Shown here piece after piece: positions 1 to 13,488 of a DNA stretch of 64,000 bases. Source of the stretch: Todiramphus chloris collaris (taxonomy: Eukaryota; Chordata; Aves; Coraciiformes; Alcedinidae); the NCBI GenBank assembly GCA_025345505.1, contig JANVCC010000040.1, forward strand, positions 10,694,023 to 10,758,022, read 5' to 3'. The translations under genes were made by a program, and so were the position numbers. The notes under the pieces are model-generated. The model made no database searches and was not told where the DNA came from. It was given only the letters and a program-made list of their open reading frames with translations. Each line of letters starts with the position of its first letter. The stretch's first letter is position 1.

Positions 1-1539
1 AGCCACAGGAGCAAGACAGAACTGTACTGGTGCAACGTGAGAAAAGCTCAGTAAGTTTTAGATACTGTAAAAAGGACAGCTAGAGCAGAGGAAGGACAAC
101 TCTATTTTTGGTTCTAAAAGGAGTGGGCAAACCTCAGTAGGCCCAGTTCTTTTATTATTCTCAGACATCTGTACTACTGTCTTATTATTTTTATGGATTA
201 TTTAAAGAAATGTTCTCCCATGATTTTCCTTATCCTTTACAAACCCCTGTTTGTTCCTTTTCATGAGTCTACTTTGAAACCTGGAGTTGATCAGACAGCT
301 GTTTAACAAAATTATCTGTTTTCCCAGTTTGGCTGTGAATTTCCCCATCAATGTAGAGCATTTCAGGGAATTTTCACTTTCAGCTTCTTATGTCTTCTAA
401 AACTACACACACACCTAACCCTTAGGCCACTACTTCAACAGTGTAGTCACTGCTACAGAATAGTGTGGGAGTATTCTCAGACAACCAGAGAGGTAGAAAT
501 ATCTGCAGTATGTTTTTGACAACCCCTTGCTCTTACACCCAACTGGATTAAAGAAAGGTTGATGGTTTATGGAGCCATCAGATCCATCAAAGAAAAAGCA
601 ATAGTGCTTTTAAAATTTCAGTGCCAATGGGTAAAGCAAATCTCTGAGTTTCAAACTTCAAAGCCAAATGAAAAATAAATAAATAAAAAAAATCCCACCA
701 AGCAAAATATTTGCTTTGTTCTTTCTTACTAGCCAAAACCTTCACCATGTTTTTGAGTGACTATGACATATGACATATCAATGTATTTGCCTTGGTCTTA
801 ATGACTCCTAGCATCTATACTCAGCCTGAGGCATCACTGTCAGAAAGGTACCTGAACAATGCATGGGATTACTATCAATTAGATAGCAACTTTACTCTGG
901 ATCTGTGCCTTGATTGGCACTTGCAGACTATCCTGTCATATTTCTTGTAGGAATCCAGATCAGAACTCCAGTTCTGATGTCCTTAGGTAGATATCCTGTG
1001 TAGGCAATCCAGTCATCTGTGAATGCGATCCCTGCTGCAGAACTTAAACACAGAAAACATGTGTCCTCCTTTGGTGCCTTATCGAGTGTTTTCCCTCATA
1101 CATAAAGGGACTAGATTGCAGAAATAAAGAAGAGTAAAACTTTGTCTTTAAATGCTATTTCCTTTAAAAGGAGCTCTTAAGCAGCATGACAGAGTTTCAA
1201 CATTTCATGTAATAATTCAAGTAGATAAGGCTCTGATTCTTTCCTCTGATTGCTTTTGTTCCCCGCTGACTTCCAATGCATGACAACATTTTCTGAAGTA
1301 GCCTTTTAAGCAAGTTCAACCATCACACTGAAGATATTAGTGGTGTTTTCAGATGATGCATCAGGGGAGATAACGACCGTCTTCTCTTGACCTCAGTGAC
1401 AGTCTGATGTTTTCAGTGAAGAACTTCCTGCCCTTTCAGAAGGAGCACCAAGTTGCACTTGGCTTTGACACTAGACCACACTCAGCAACTTTTAAACAAC
1501 TCACAACACATCAAGTCTGCTGTGACATGCATATGTCTG
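1..1539. other. Intergenic DNA, no gene seen
   Basis: AT-rich sequence with only short unrelated open frames. A small (AAAT)n run lies near 669-691. I see no splice-bounded exon, RNA gene or recognisable repeat before the CR1 copy begins around 1540, although the extreme 5' edge of that copy may reach back to about 1500. Confidence 0.5.
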
Positions 1540-2329
1540 CAGGACTGTGGTCTTACTGGCATCACAGAGATGCGGTGGGATGGATTGTTGCTATGGAATA
1601 AATACAAGCTCTTTAGGAAGGACAAGCAGGGGAGATGCGGAGCATGTGTTGCCCTCTATGTCAATAACCAGGAGTGCATGCAGCTCTGCCTAGGGATAGA
1701 TGAGGAGCTGACCAAGAGCTTATGGGTCAGGATAGGACTTGGGTGTGTTAGCTGACAAGAAGCTCAGTATGACCGAGCAGTGGGCATCTGTAACCCAGAA
1801 AGCCAACTGTATCCTGGGCTGCACCAAAAGCATGGCCAGCAGGTCAAGGGAGATGATTCTCACCTGGCGTGCCATGTTCAGCTCTGTGGCCCCAGCATGA
1901 GACAGATGTGAACCTGTTGGAGCATGTCCAGAAGAGGGACACAAAGATGATCCGAGGGCTGGAGTACTTCTGCTATGAGGACTGGCTGAGAGAGTTGGGG
2001 TTGCTCAGCCTGGAGGAGTCTCTGGGGTGGCCCTACAGCAGCCTTCCGGTACCTAAAGGGGACCTACAATAAACTTGAAGAGGACCATTCTACAAGGGCA
2101 TGTAGTGATAGGGTGAGGGGTAATGGCTTTAAAGCAAAAGAAGGTAGATTTAAATTAGGCACAAGGAAGAAGTTCTTCACTGTGAGTGTGGTAAGACATT
2201 GGAACAAGTTGCCCTGGGAAGTTGTGGATGCCCCGTCCCTGGAAGCGTTCAAGGCCAGGTTGGATAAGGCTTTTAACAACTTGGTCTAGTGAGGAGGTCT
2301 CTTTCAACCCAAACCATTCTATGACTCCA
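1540..2329 (+). mobile_element. CR1 LINE, internally deleted
   Basis: Non-LTR retrotransposon fragment of the CR1 clade. The first part (about 1550-1730) translates to an ORF2 endonuclease segment with the CR1-type stretches YKLFRKDKQGR, GACVALYVNNQ and LWVRI. From about 1736 the frame continues directly into the C-terminal ORF2 region (DLGVLADKKLSM, QKANCILGC, ASRSREMIL). The distal part (from about 1910) keeps CR1 wording such as KMIRGLEYF, and the copy ends in the CR1 3' tail around CAACCCAAACCATTCTATGA. The whole reverse-transcriptase core that should lie between endonuclease and C-terminus is missing, so this copy was shortened internally as well as 5' truncated. It also carries stops and frameshifts and is dead. 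The 5' limit is uncertain. Confidence 0.85.
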
Positions 2330-4545
2330 AGTGGTTTTCTACATAGAGACAGAACTACCCATACAGAATGTTGTAAGCTTCAGACTATCACTCACTTTAT
2401 CAGCTATATATGCTACAGAGGAGAAGGGATTTGTCAAGCCTGTCCAAACTCCGTTACTTTTGTTTAACCTATGTATGACTCTATAATCTATCATTGTTGG
2501 CAAAGTGTCATGCATAAGAGATCATCACAAAAGAGCAAGAGAAAAAACTACAAAGGCTTTTTAGTAACTCTCTGAAGACTTATAAAATGATAATTATTTC
2601 CTTTGTTCCATTTCCCACTTAGTTTTTAAGACAGAGAGGCTCAATCATGTGACAGATCTGAGGAGGAAGATATTTCAGGATGTAAAGTACACTTAATATC
2701 AAGACTCCACTGCTTATTCTGGGAATATCAAGATACTGTAGTCTAAAAATTTCAAGCACCTCTAAAGAACTAGTGTGATAAATCCCAGGGTGATTGTCTA
2801 GAAGTGATTGATCTGCCAACAAAGAAACAGTTTTGGAATGCTAGGTCATTTCGTTAGAAGTGGCTCATCTTGATCTGTATTGTCACCAAAAAAGGCAAAG
2901 TTAAACCTAGCAGTTGTGGTAACAGCTGGTCTTTGCATACTCTGCTGTACACTGCCAAATCACACTAATGACAGGTATGGAGGAATTCCCACAGTTAGCT
3001 CCCATTTTCCAATTTTCTAGTATTATTCCGTTGGGAAAATATGATTGCATTACAGAAAGCTTTCTCAGAACTCAGTGCATTATCAAACAGAGAACCCAAA
3101 GGTGGGAATGTTAGATACCAAACATGGTAGTTACTAGAAAAGGGAAAAACCCAAGACCACCTGAAGATTTCAGAAGCACACACAGAGGCTGCAGGACTAG
3201 ATATGGCCAGGACACCTGAGCCTCAACTATTCTACGCTAGGAACATGGTAGTCCTATAAGAAGGTTCTTCTGATCATTTTTTGGAAGTTGTATCGGTTTC
3301 ATCCATATCTCATCCAGACAGACAAGCATGAAAGGCAAAATAAGTTCTGCATTTTTTCCAGAATTTAGCACTTAGTTTTCAAAAAGAAACGACAGATTTT
3401 GTAATCTAGAAATCACACAAATACACCGTAGCAAGGTGTTAATATTTATGTTCTGTATGCAATTCTGTTTGCAACTACTGGTGGGGTGATTAACAGCAAG
3501 GAAGGTGCTTGGAAGTAGGGATGCAACTGCTGTCTTGCATTTTGTCAGTGTTACTGTGGAAAGGAATTAACAAATCTTCCCATAATGCTGTAGCAGAAAC
3601 AGCAGGAAGAAGCCTAGATGTGGGAAAACACACCTACCTTAGGCAGAGCCACACAAAGCATATTTGTAAGCCTGACTGCAACTTTGGGGAAGTTACATGA
3701 GACCCTGAAGAAGAGAACATAGTGCACATTGTCCCTTGCCCTGAGGAAAGGGAACACCTCAGAGTGAAGTGCCAGCTGCCGAGTGTGTGGGAACAAGCAC
3801 AAGGATGTTACCTGCTGCTGTTCGAGACCTGCAGTCTACAGGGAACTAAACATTCCACAGCGATAAATAAAACTGCATCAGGGATCTGGTTCTGCAGACA
3901 ACTCCCCTTCTAATTGGGAAAATGGTTTTTGGCAATGGCTTGAACCAGAATTGCAACTGAGAGCTGCAGAGCAGCTCACTCCCTAACTTGGTAGGAATGC
4001 AAGACTAACAGCAACCTTTCAGAGTGCTAACAGGATAATTTGTGCTGAAAATAGAACAGGGTGCAGAGACTGACCCCACATCTCAGACAAACACTGCGTG
4101 TGACCTGATTTATCCACTCTAGATTTAACCATCAGTCAGAAATTTGCAGCTCCTGAATATCCTCACAAACACCCCTAGAAAACACACATGCACAAGTATT
4201 CCTGTAAGAGACATCACTGCAGGGGACTCTGTTTATTAAATCCTAGGACTGCTCATATATCTTTAAGAATGGAGCAAATTTAGGACTGAAGGAAATATAC
4301 TTTGAGCCAGTCTAACACAGTAATACACATTCACACTCTATCTCTTCCAGAAGCTAATTGCAATTAAGTGTAGACCTTACAGGCTTCAAAAAATCTCCCC
4401 CACGTTCTAGACTGATCAATACATTCACTCTTTTCTGGATTAGTTCAGCTGGTACAATTGCCCCTGAGCTTGTGAACAATGAACCCAATCAAAACCAAAC
4501 AAGCTGACTGATTTTAAATAAGGTCAAACTAATGTTTTAAGCACT

Positions 4546-4559
4546 GGGGGGGGAGGGGG
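4546..4559 (+). repeat. G-rich run
   Basis: Nearly pure guanine run, G8 or more, then A, then G5. It is a simple homopurine tract with no evidence of function. Confidence 0.8.
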
Positions 4560-4630
4560 TTATATATAAAAAAAAAGCCCTATCAACACACCTCCCAGGA
4601 GAGTTTTGAAGCAGAAATCACTGAAACTGA

Positions 4631-4651
4631 AAAACAAACAAACAAACAAAA
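4631..4651 (+). repeat. (AAAC)n microsatellite
   Basis: Five or so copies of AAAC in an A-rich context. Confidence 0.8.
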
Positions 4652-7491
4652 CCACTAAAGCTTCTTCTTTGTAACATAAGCAGTAAGATCTCTCTGCGAC
4701 TATTTGTATCCTTTAACCTTATTCGTTCAGGCTAAGATGGTCACCTCAAGACCCTTGAAGGTCCATGAAGAAAACCACACATTTCTAGAGGGCAAATGAA
4801 CCCAGCTATCTTCAGATGATTACACTTTAGACAAGGATTGAGTAAAGAAACAAACAAATACAAGATGGTGTGCTCTCAGTTTGCTAGATGCCACCTTGAA
4901 CATGAGGTAAAACAGATGACTCAAGATAGGTGAGCTAAAGCCAGACCATCTTGATTCATTATTGCACAGGGTTGTTCCAACTTCAAGTCACCCATTGTGA
5001 TCCTTGTTATTTACTGTGTTGTACACACCCAGCAGGAGGCAGAGCATATGAATACAAGAGATTTATTGATGTGCTCCTTTTTAAAATTAATGTCCATGCA
5101 ATGCCTACCTGCACAGCTCAGCAGCAATACTAGTCACAAGTCATCTTACAAAATGTAGTCCCTGTTGGGCAGAGCTCCCACTGACCAGGGAAACAAGTGC
5201 AGGTTTCCATTGTTTTTTGTCTAGTTCTTTCCCAAAGAGAGGGTGGGCATCCACCAATTGCTATTGCCTCTTAACTCTTAACCCCCAGGCTCCCTTCTAT
5301 ACTCTTTGTGTACTTAGATTTATTCTGAAGGTGCCATCACCTCTTCATCCATTTTTGCTTCAGCAAGTCATTCCCTTGGCTTTCCCTTTTCCTTCATAGA
5401 TTTTATCCCTTGCTTTTTGAAATAGTGCCTTCCTTGAGTACCATGCTATTTCCCTCTGTGCTGTTCAGCTGTCCCTCCACATGAAGATTATTTCTTAATC
5501 ATAACAATAGGAACTGTTTAAGAAGCAAACGGGTTTTGCGCTGTGATCCAAAACATTCACTTGCCTGCTCACTTCTCTTCTGTTCCCTTCTCTATTCAGC
5601 ATCTCTGAACTGAGAACATTTCACCTGTGCCTCAGATAAGGAGAAACCATATACTGCTGTAGAATGGAGAATGCAGGCCAACATTACCACTGCACACCCC
5701 GCAGTGTTGTGGGTCTGCATTCATAATTTCAAGAGAAAAGGAATTTAATATACCACTTACTGACAGAAGTGTATGCAATGGTCTTCGATACCATGGTGTT
5801 ACAGGCCAGAGACAGCCACAGATCAGCCAGGTGGGCTGAAACCCTCTGATAGTAACTGGAGTTTTATAGTTGACTTCAAAACTGGATCATACCTCCAGTG
5901 AGAAACAATAAAAAAAATATTCACCTGTGATAACAGGGATTTCCTGCAAAGCAAAAGGCATGTTTTACTGGACAGCATATGTTTAGATAATACTAGGTAA
6001 TCCCTGGAAAAACAACTAATGTTACACTAAATCAATGCATTTATTAAAAATAAAAATAATGTCTTCTTTTCTTTACCTTTCCCTGTTCCTATGAAAGCAT
6101 AATTTGAACAAACTTGCCCATCATTTCCAAGTGCCAAATGGTATTAAATTTTGTGAGTAATACTTGAATGAGTATAAAAATTTTAACTTGTTTTAAATAG
6201 AAAGAATTTAGATTATTAAAAGGACAAATGTATACAGGCTCAGCCCAATTGATTTTTGCAAGAACCAGGACAAAGGTGGCATTACCCAGTCTCCAAAGTC
6301 ATGCACTGGCAGAGATTGATTTTCTAATCAGCATTTTTTGTTTCAAAATAGCTGAAACTAAACTGAACTTACAGCGATACGTTGGAACAAATAATCTAGA
6401 AATGTCACTAAGAGTAGTCATGATCTGTTAAATATTTAACTAGTGCAAGACAGGAACAGTGAGGGAATGAAAGAATGAACACCATATCATTGCTTTGATG
6501 TCCATTCAGAATACTGGCAGCCTATGTACTGGATTCATTACAAGATAAATCCTCCCCCATTTTTAGCTTCTGGAACCTGCTAGTAACAAGGTGTGTCCCA
6601 AAATTGTTCATTGGAAGGATAGAGGGGCCAAGGAAGATTCCTGATACCATAGCTGTGATATGCTGCTTATTTGCATCCTCATAAGGTAATTCAGTATTCT
6701 AATCCAGGAAAATTAATTTAAACTTGTTACAACTTGTGATGCAGAGCCTGAAATCTAGGAGCAATGTAAAGACAGGCACAAATTAGGAAAAAACCTAACA
6801 GACTCTAAGTGATGTACATCTACAAGACTGCCAAGCAATTCTCAAGTATTACTAGCTTTATATTCCTCTACTTCCATTAAAACACCCAAAGTAAATTCTT
6901 CACTTTCCTGCAAACGTAGACTAGTAGTTTCCATTAGCTTAAACATACCTGCCAAGCATAACCTGTTATTGTCTTGCTGGGATTATAATTAGGAATGAGT
7001 TTGACAAGAAAAGGCTCATTACTTCTTACACAAATTCATTTCATTACTTCATTGCAAATTTCCAAAGCATTATTTTGTCTTTATGACAACAGACACAGCA
7101 TCTTACCCCTGAATAATATGTTAAGACCACTGTGTGCTTACTCCTATATCAATCACTTAAAATTAGATACAGAAGTCTTGAATCTTCTAAAAACCCTTTG
7201 GCTTGTAACAGAAGAGGAATTAGCAGACCCTTTGCCTGCTATTGCTAGAACAGCATATTTGTCTCATAATAGTCCTCCTTAGAGGATCCCTACTGCAGGA
7301 CTGTCCCCTTGCTGATGAGATGCTTTTGCTAGTAATGGTTTGTCTAAAAAAAATTAGTGATTACAAAATATTATTGTGCCCAAGTCTATGTGTGCTTATG
7401 AGCAAAGCCTGCATGGAAGGCTCTTCTCTTACTCATGGCATCTTCAGCCACGAACCTAATTTCAAACAGGGTCTCCTTCACAGATGCATTT

Positions 7492-7552
7492 TTATATATA
7501 TATATATATACAGTTGGAGTATAAATATACATACACATATATACACACACAC
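7492..7552 (+). repeat. (TA)n / (CA)n compound microsatellite
   Basis: An alternating TA tract of about 18 bases is followed, after a short interruption, by ATACAC and ACACAC repeats. This is ordinary dinucleotide repeat sequence. Confidence 0.85.
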
Positions 7553-8215
7553 AGATAACTGCAGTAATCAAACAGGTACTTAGGGAGCAACCTTTAAGTT
7601 TGTTTTGAGCTGACCTATTACTACAATACATAGTACAACACTACAGAGCTTGTTTTCTTTGCTCCAAGAGGTTGATAGCAATATAAAATGAAAACAACCT
7701 GTGAGGCACTCAGTATGCTTCCCACAGGCTACTCAGGTAACAGACATTGTAGCTGCTCTACTGTCATAAGACAAATGAGTGATCTGGAGGATCAGCATAT
7801 GTCAAAAACTAGAAAGAATTCCTGTAAAATCATGCGGTCTCTCTCATACTCCAACCCCAATAAACAGCAAAGGATTGCTTGAATGCTCTGCCCTTCTTAA
7901 TTTGGGAAGACAAACTGCAAAGCTTCAACTGTTTCCCTCTGGAAAATATTCCAGTCTTTTAAAACTAGACAGAAAAACGTAGCACTTAAAATCAAGACTT
8001 GCTGACACATTCACTTTTTTTTGGCTATATACTTTAGACAATTTTTGATGATGTCCTTACTGCTGGTAAATGTTTTAAATTTTTCCTTTATGCTGGCTGG
8101 TGTTTGTAACAAAACAGGGACTTTGCTTCACGGGTTGAGTGGAGCTTGGCATGATCTCCACCTATAAATCAAACCTAAGCGTTTTTAGTCATCTCCCCTA
8201 TAGTCTTAAACCCCA

Positions 8216-8336
8216 ACCAATCAACCAAAAAAAACAAACAAACAAAAAAACCCACAAAAAACCAACCAAACAAAAACACAACCAAACAAAAACCACACCA
8301 CCCCCCCAACAAAAATACACAACAAACAAAAAAGAA
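8216..8336 (+). repeat. (CAAA)/(CCAA)-type low-complexity tract
   Basis: About 120 bases built almost entirely from A and C, in the pattern CAAAC, CCAACC and AACAAAAA. The open frame over it is compositional (Lys, Thr, Gln, Pro rich) and is not a gene. Confidence 0.85.
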
Positions 8337-11300
8337 TCCCTAAGCTGACTAAGTTGTGCCTCCTGTCATCATCCGATTGACTTTTGAACAACATGATAGA
8401 CAACATTGCAAGTCCTCAATAGAATAACAGAGCTTAAGTAATCTCAGCAGGTCCTGGTCATCAGATGTGGGTTTAGACACAGTTTAAGTGTCAGCAGTAG
8501 ATAGTGTCTACTTATTATTATTAGAGACACTTGATTTTAACCTAGGAGAAGATTCAGCTCATCACAATAGATGTAAGAGTAGCTCAAGATGGAGTTTAAA
8601 CTTGTATAACTTCTCCATGAGTGACAAACTATAAGGTTCACATTGCAGAAATATTTAGCAACTGTTCCTAGTTTGTGTCCACAATTCTGAATACCTTCAT
8701 TAAAGTGATTATGTTATAAAAGGTTTAAAAAACACAGAATAAGCACTTTCCTGTTCCAGACACTAAGCACTCTGTACTCGCCTGCTTAACAGGGATCAGA
8801 CATTTTCAGTCTGAGGTCCACAATGCAATGACTCAGTGTTACTCATAAGATTTTAGTCCAGCAAATAACAAGCTCCATAAATGAGTTTTTACATATTTAA
8901 GTACATTTTAAGTGTGTGTTCACGTTCTGTTATTTGAGATATTTGGATTGTCATCTCTACTGCAACGGTCAAACATTATTTTTAATGAAAACCTAAGCAC
9001 TCTAAGCACTAGACCTTCAAAGGAGAAAAAAAAAATAGTATTGTAAGGTTCATGATAAATCTGCAAAAAACTTTACCATACAGTTTTCATCACTCCAGGA
9101 CACAAACCTGTACACTGGAAGAGTTTTACCATGATTTACAGTATTAAGAGGGGAGAATGGGAAATAGACTCCCTGCATAAGATTTATGAAAGTTTCCAAG
9201 TTAGGAGCACAAATCCTGCTGCTTTGCATTTGAAACCACAGTGGGATCTTCCTGCATGCAAAAATTGAACTCCTGATACAACATGACAAGCCATAATTCA
9301 AGAAATTAATAAATTAATTACTGACAGCCTACATTTGCAAAAAAATACATATTTATGTATTAGTGTTCCCAAAATAATGAGTAATGGAGTGTTCTGTACA
9401 CGTCCTTTCTGCTGATAATGAACCAGAGCCACCAAGGTCCTAGGCATGTCTGAGCATCTCAGTGAGGAAACCCAGCAGGAGCTGCAGAACTCAAGACCTA
9501 GCAGCATCAGCCCTGGAAATTCAGTCTTCCTATGACAAGGGCAAATTGATAGAGCCAATTCATAGATGACTGATCATGGGCAAGATACTTACCTGATTTC
9601 ATCTACATTTAGATTTTTACTCACCACCAGACGACCAGCTTCCTGCTATAATGTCTATAACCGTTTTTGAAGAAGCCTACAGCAGGCTTGAATGACAGGT
9701 ACTGAGCTGAGAAAGCACAGTGTTCTCACTGCAGACCTGAGAACATGGCTCTGTAGTACCTGGTGGTTAAAGATACAAAATCATTTGCATAAAGAAATCA
9801 AGCTTAAACTCCCATGGTTTGTATTTATGCTGTGTATAAATGCATCTTTGAAGAACTGGCTTCAGTTTTAATACATAATACAGGGGTTTCAGGAGGGAGT
9901 AAGGAAAGAGCAGAGTAGCCAGAAGTTCCGTATGAAAATAGGTAGTAAGTGTGCTGCTTACAACAGCAAGTGTGAGAAGAGATGAAAGAAAACAAAAGAG
10001 CAAGTACAAAGCATGAACTGCACCAAATTATTACCTCAAGCTATTTTTTTTTTTTTTAATACTGAAAGTAATGGACTTGCATCATAGAGCAAGCATAGGA
10101 TATTCTTAGAACAAACTTTACTGCAACAATATTTCAGAGGGTGGTTTCATCAGAGGCCCAGGTATCAGCTTGCATATATTATCAGTCTGAAGTGATTTTC
10201 AGCCTCCAGTAATTACAGCTTCAGTGCTCACTGATTCCTTATTCAACTCGCTATTTGACAGCAGTATTTTAATTCCATGATTGAGACCGTCCATAGAGCA
10301 GACAATGTTAATCCTGTAAAGCCATTCCTCCTCTTTCTCTTAAATGAAGAGGACAGTACCAGTGAAACAGCACAGAAAGGGAAAAGGCTCCCAAAGGTCC
10401 TTCAGAACCAATGGGAGAATCACATAGTGACCAGCTCCCAGTGCAATCCTTGGTCTATTACCAGAGCTATGTGCCTCAACATACTGCTGAAGGTACAAAC
10501 AACCAGCCCTGTCCAACCTCAGCGATCACCAGGGCTGAAAAATAATCAAAACAGAGCCTCAGTTTCTTGGCATCTTCAAGAAGCTAGTGCCTACCACCAC
10601 TGACTTCTTCAGAACAGAAGAACTACTCACTTGATGTACCCAGCTTGAAAATTTGTGGACTAAATCATTCTCCACGCTTTCCATGTAGATCAAGAACCTC
10701 ATTTATCTCACAAGAGATACATTAAGATGAGTATATATAAACATTTTGTCAGAAAGTCTGATCTCCAGAGGTGGCTACTGCAAAGCATCAGCACCAACCT
10801 TTCTTTAAAAAAAAAAATAGTGTAATTTCCACTTGCACTGAAGCAGCACCTCGAGCTCAAATACGCCCTCATCACAGCAAGAACTGCATCCCAAAGTGGA
10901 TAGTAAGCCAGTTTATTCGCCTGTACTTGCAAGGAGACTTAACCTTTATGCAGAACAGGTAAATGATGAACATTATTATGCTTGTTGCAAAAGTGACCAT
11001 GTGTTATGCTAATAAGAAAAATGTTCAGCTGCATGAAAATAACCTTCCCCCTGAGATTATTCCATTAAAGTTTAATGTCTGCCCTGTACCTGCCTTTGAA
11101 TACAGATCATTTGTTCTCAACATTGCAGTCCTCTAGAATCATCTGTTTTTTCCCTTTAATGTCAAGGCCTTGCTAACACTGCACTCCATCCTCATTATCA
11201 GGCTTACTGCATTAAGCTGCTGTTCATCAGCTTTCATCAGTGGGAAATCTAATTCAATTTCTTACCATATTTTCCTTTTCAGAATCGTTCTTTTGTGAAG

Positions 11301-12857
11301 CATGAAGTTAAATTTAGATTAATTGTGTATCACTTGCAACTCCTTTTAAACACAGCTCCTCAGAAGCTACCTATAAGCAGATTCAAAATCCTTCTGAAGC
11401 GGGCCTGTCTTACTGCATTCAGCTTGGCACAGGTTGTTGGCTCCAAGGCACCTGATTTGCCATTGAACTCATGTCCACTCAAAGCAAATTCTCATTCTCA
11501 GTTCATAACAGAGGAAAAAAACAGTACAGGACTTGAATGGGGGAAAGGAATCGTTCTCCTTCTGATGCACGGACGAGACAACTATGGCTACACAAAGCTT
11601 GCTCCAAGTCATCTTTACACTCTCCCTTTCTACTAGTTGCTCTGGGCTTACCAGTATCCTCACACAACGCAAACCTCCCCACTGTTACCTGTGCTCTCAT
11701 AGCACTACAGCACCCAGCAAGAGACTTAACTGGCTACACATGGAAGAGATCCTTTCTTACTAAGGGTAAGTAATAGCAAAATAACTCTGACTACACACTG
11801 GATGCTACCAGAGCACAGGAAATACCTGCTTTAGTAACCAATACCTCTGTACTGCAAAGCTGCACATCTGCAACGTTGTTCAGATTCATGCCAAGCAATG
11901 ACTGATTATCTAAGAGAGTTCATGCACTGGACTGGAACTCAGACTACACGGATTAAAGCTGCCATAGCTTTCTGTGTGCTCCTGGTGATGTTCTGTGCTG
12001 CACAGGCCCTTATGCCACACTCACCCCTTCAACATCCAAGCACCGTCCAGCTCATCCACACCTGCACATTCGCAGAAGGAAAGGGTCAGAGGAACAGACC
12101 TTGCACTCACAGGAGGTGTTGTCTATGTTGACAGTCCTACCTAGAAAATTGCTCTGGAGAAGGCTTCAATTACTCATTTCTGAAGTATAAATTATTCTCC
12201 TTTCTCTTCTCAACTTACCTAGTCATACATATTACAAGGTCTATAAAAGGATACAGCACTCTGTGCTTCGTCTGGCAACACTTGGCACTAGGCAGCTGTG
12301 AGGAATGCAAATTTGTGACACCCCAGCCAGCACAAGAACAGCAGTGCTTCAGAAACATGCAAGGTGCTGCAGTAAAATGTAGCATGTCTAGCAGGTTGAA
12401 AAATTTAAGTATTAGGTACTGGGCTTTGCAGATCTTGAGATCCTGAGAAGTTTCCAAAACTCCTGAAGGATCTTTCCATAAGTTATCTGAGGTGAGAACT
12501 GTGCCTTTAGGAAAGAGCAGCAGCAATAAGGCCCATATCTCAGTTGCAGCAGAGCAGTTCTGTAAGAGAAAGCTGTAAAAGGCACATCTAAAGCCTTGCA
12601 GTCCAGGTGGAAACAGACACTATTTTCCTTTGTGCTACACATTAGATGTGTGTCCTCATTGCTTGAAGGGGAAAATAAGTATAATGAAAACCACTGGTTA
12701 TGCAGACATATTCCCATGCAAGTTTCTCCATCACCTGATCGCTGACCAGTAGCTTATTCAACAAATTGGCTTCCTCTGCTACAAGACTCAGAGGATGTGA
12801 CTTACTACTCAGAAAAAATAACATACTTAAAATAATATGGGGGTACTGATCAAAGAG

Positions 12858-13488
12858 CAGCTGAACGAGCCAGCAGTGTGCCCAGGGGCCGAGGCCAATG
12901 GCATCCTGGCTTGTGTTAGAAATAGTATGACAAGCAGGACCGGGCAGGTGATTGTCCCTCTGTTCTCAGCACTGGTGGGGCCACACAAGTATTGATTCAG
13001 TTCAAGACAAGAAAGACATTGAAGTGGTGGAGTGGGTCCAGAGAAGAGCAGCTAAGCTGCTGAAGAGCCTGGAGAACAAGTCTTATGAGGAGCAGCTGAG
13101 GAAACTGGGGATATTTGGTCTGAAGGAGGCTAAGGGGGAGACCTTATTGCTCTCTACAACTACAGGGAAGGATGTTGTAGAGAGGTAAGCACTTCTGGAG
13201 ATCTTCTCACAAGTGACTAGTAACAGAACAGGGGAATGGCCTCAAGCTGCACCAGGGGAGGTTACACTAGACATTAGGAAAAACATTTTCACTGAAGTGT
13301 TGTCAGACCTTGGAACAGGCTGCCCAGGGAGGTGGTTGAGTCACCATCCCTGGATGTGTTTAAAAGCCATACAGATGTGATGCTTGGGGATATGGCTTAA
13401 TGGTGGACTTGGTAGAGTAGGGTTAATGGTTGGACTCAATGATCTTAAAGGTCTTTTCCAACCTTGATGATTCTATGGTTCTATAATA
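12858..13488 (+). mobile_element. CR1 LINE 3' fragment
   Basis: A 5'-truncated CR1 copy. The translated portion shows the ORF2 C-terminus pattern (KDIEVVEWVQRRAAKLLKSLENKSYEEQL), degraded by indels. It is followed by the CR1 3' end with GGTTGGACTCAATGATCTTA, TCTTTTCCAACCTTGATGAT and the terminal TTCTATGGTTCTATAA repeat. Its wording differs from the copies at 1540 and 21829 (KLLKSLENKSYEEQ against MIRGLE), so it belongs to another CR1 subfamily. Confidence 0.9.

Larger units (their letters stand above)
2330..12857. other. Intergenic DNA with simple repeats only
   Basis: About 10.5 kb without a supportable gene. Open frames here are short, lack family signatures and are not flanked by consistent splice signals. 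Simple repeats are listed separately (4546, 4631, 7492, 8216). In mammals KCNMB1 and the 5' exons of KCNIP1 lie on this side of LCP2; I looked for their distinctive peptides and did not find them, but a very short first exon could be missed by eye. Confidence 0.5.

Noticed and set aside
1407-2072. Short open frames at the left end as genes
   Set aside because: They are pieces of the decayed CR1 element or of its flank.
3650-3930. Possible old LTR or SINE-like segment (AATAAA followed by a TGCAT-rich end)
   Set aside because: No paired end repeats, target-site duplication or recognisable family sequence could be seen.
8139-8348. Lys/Thr/Gln-rich open frame
   Set aside because: It translates an A/C low-complexity tract.
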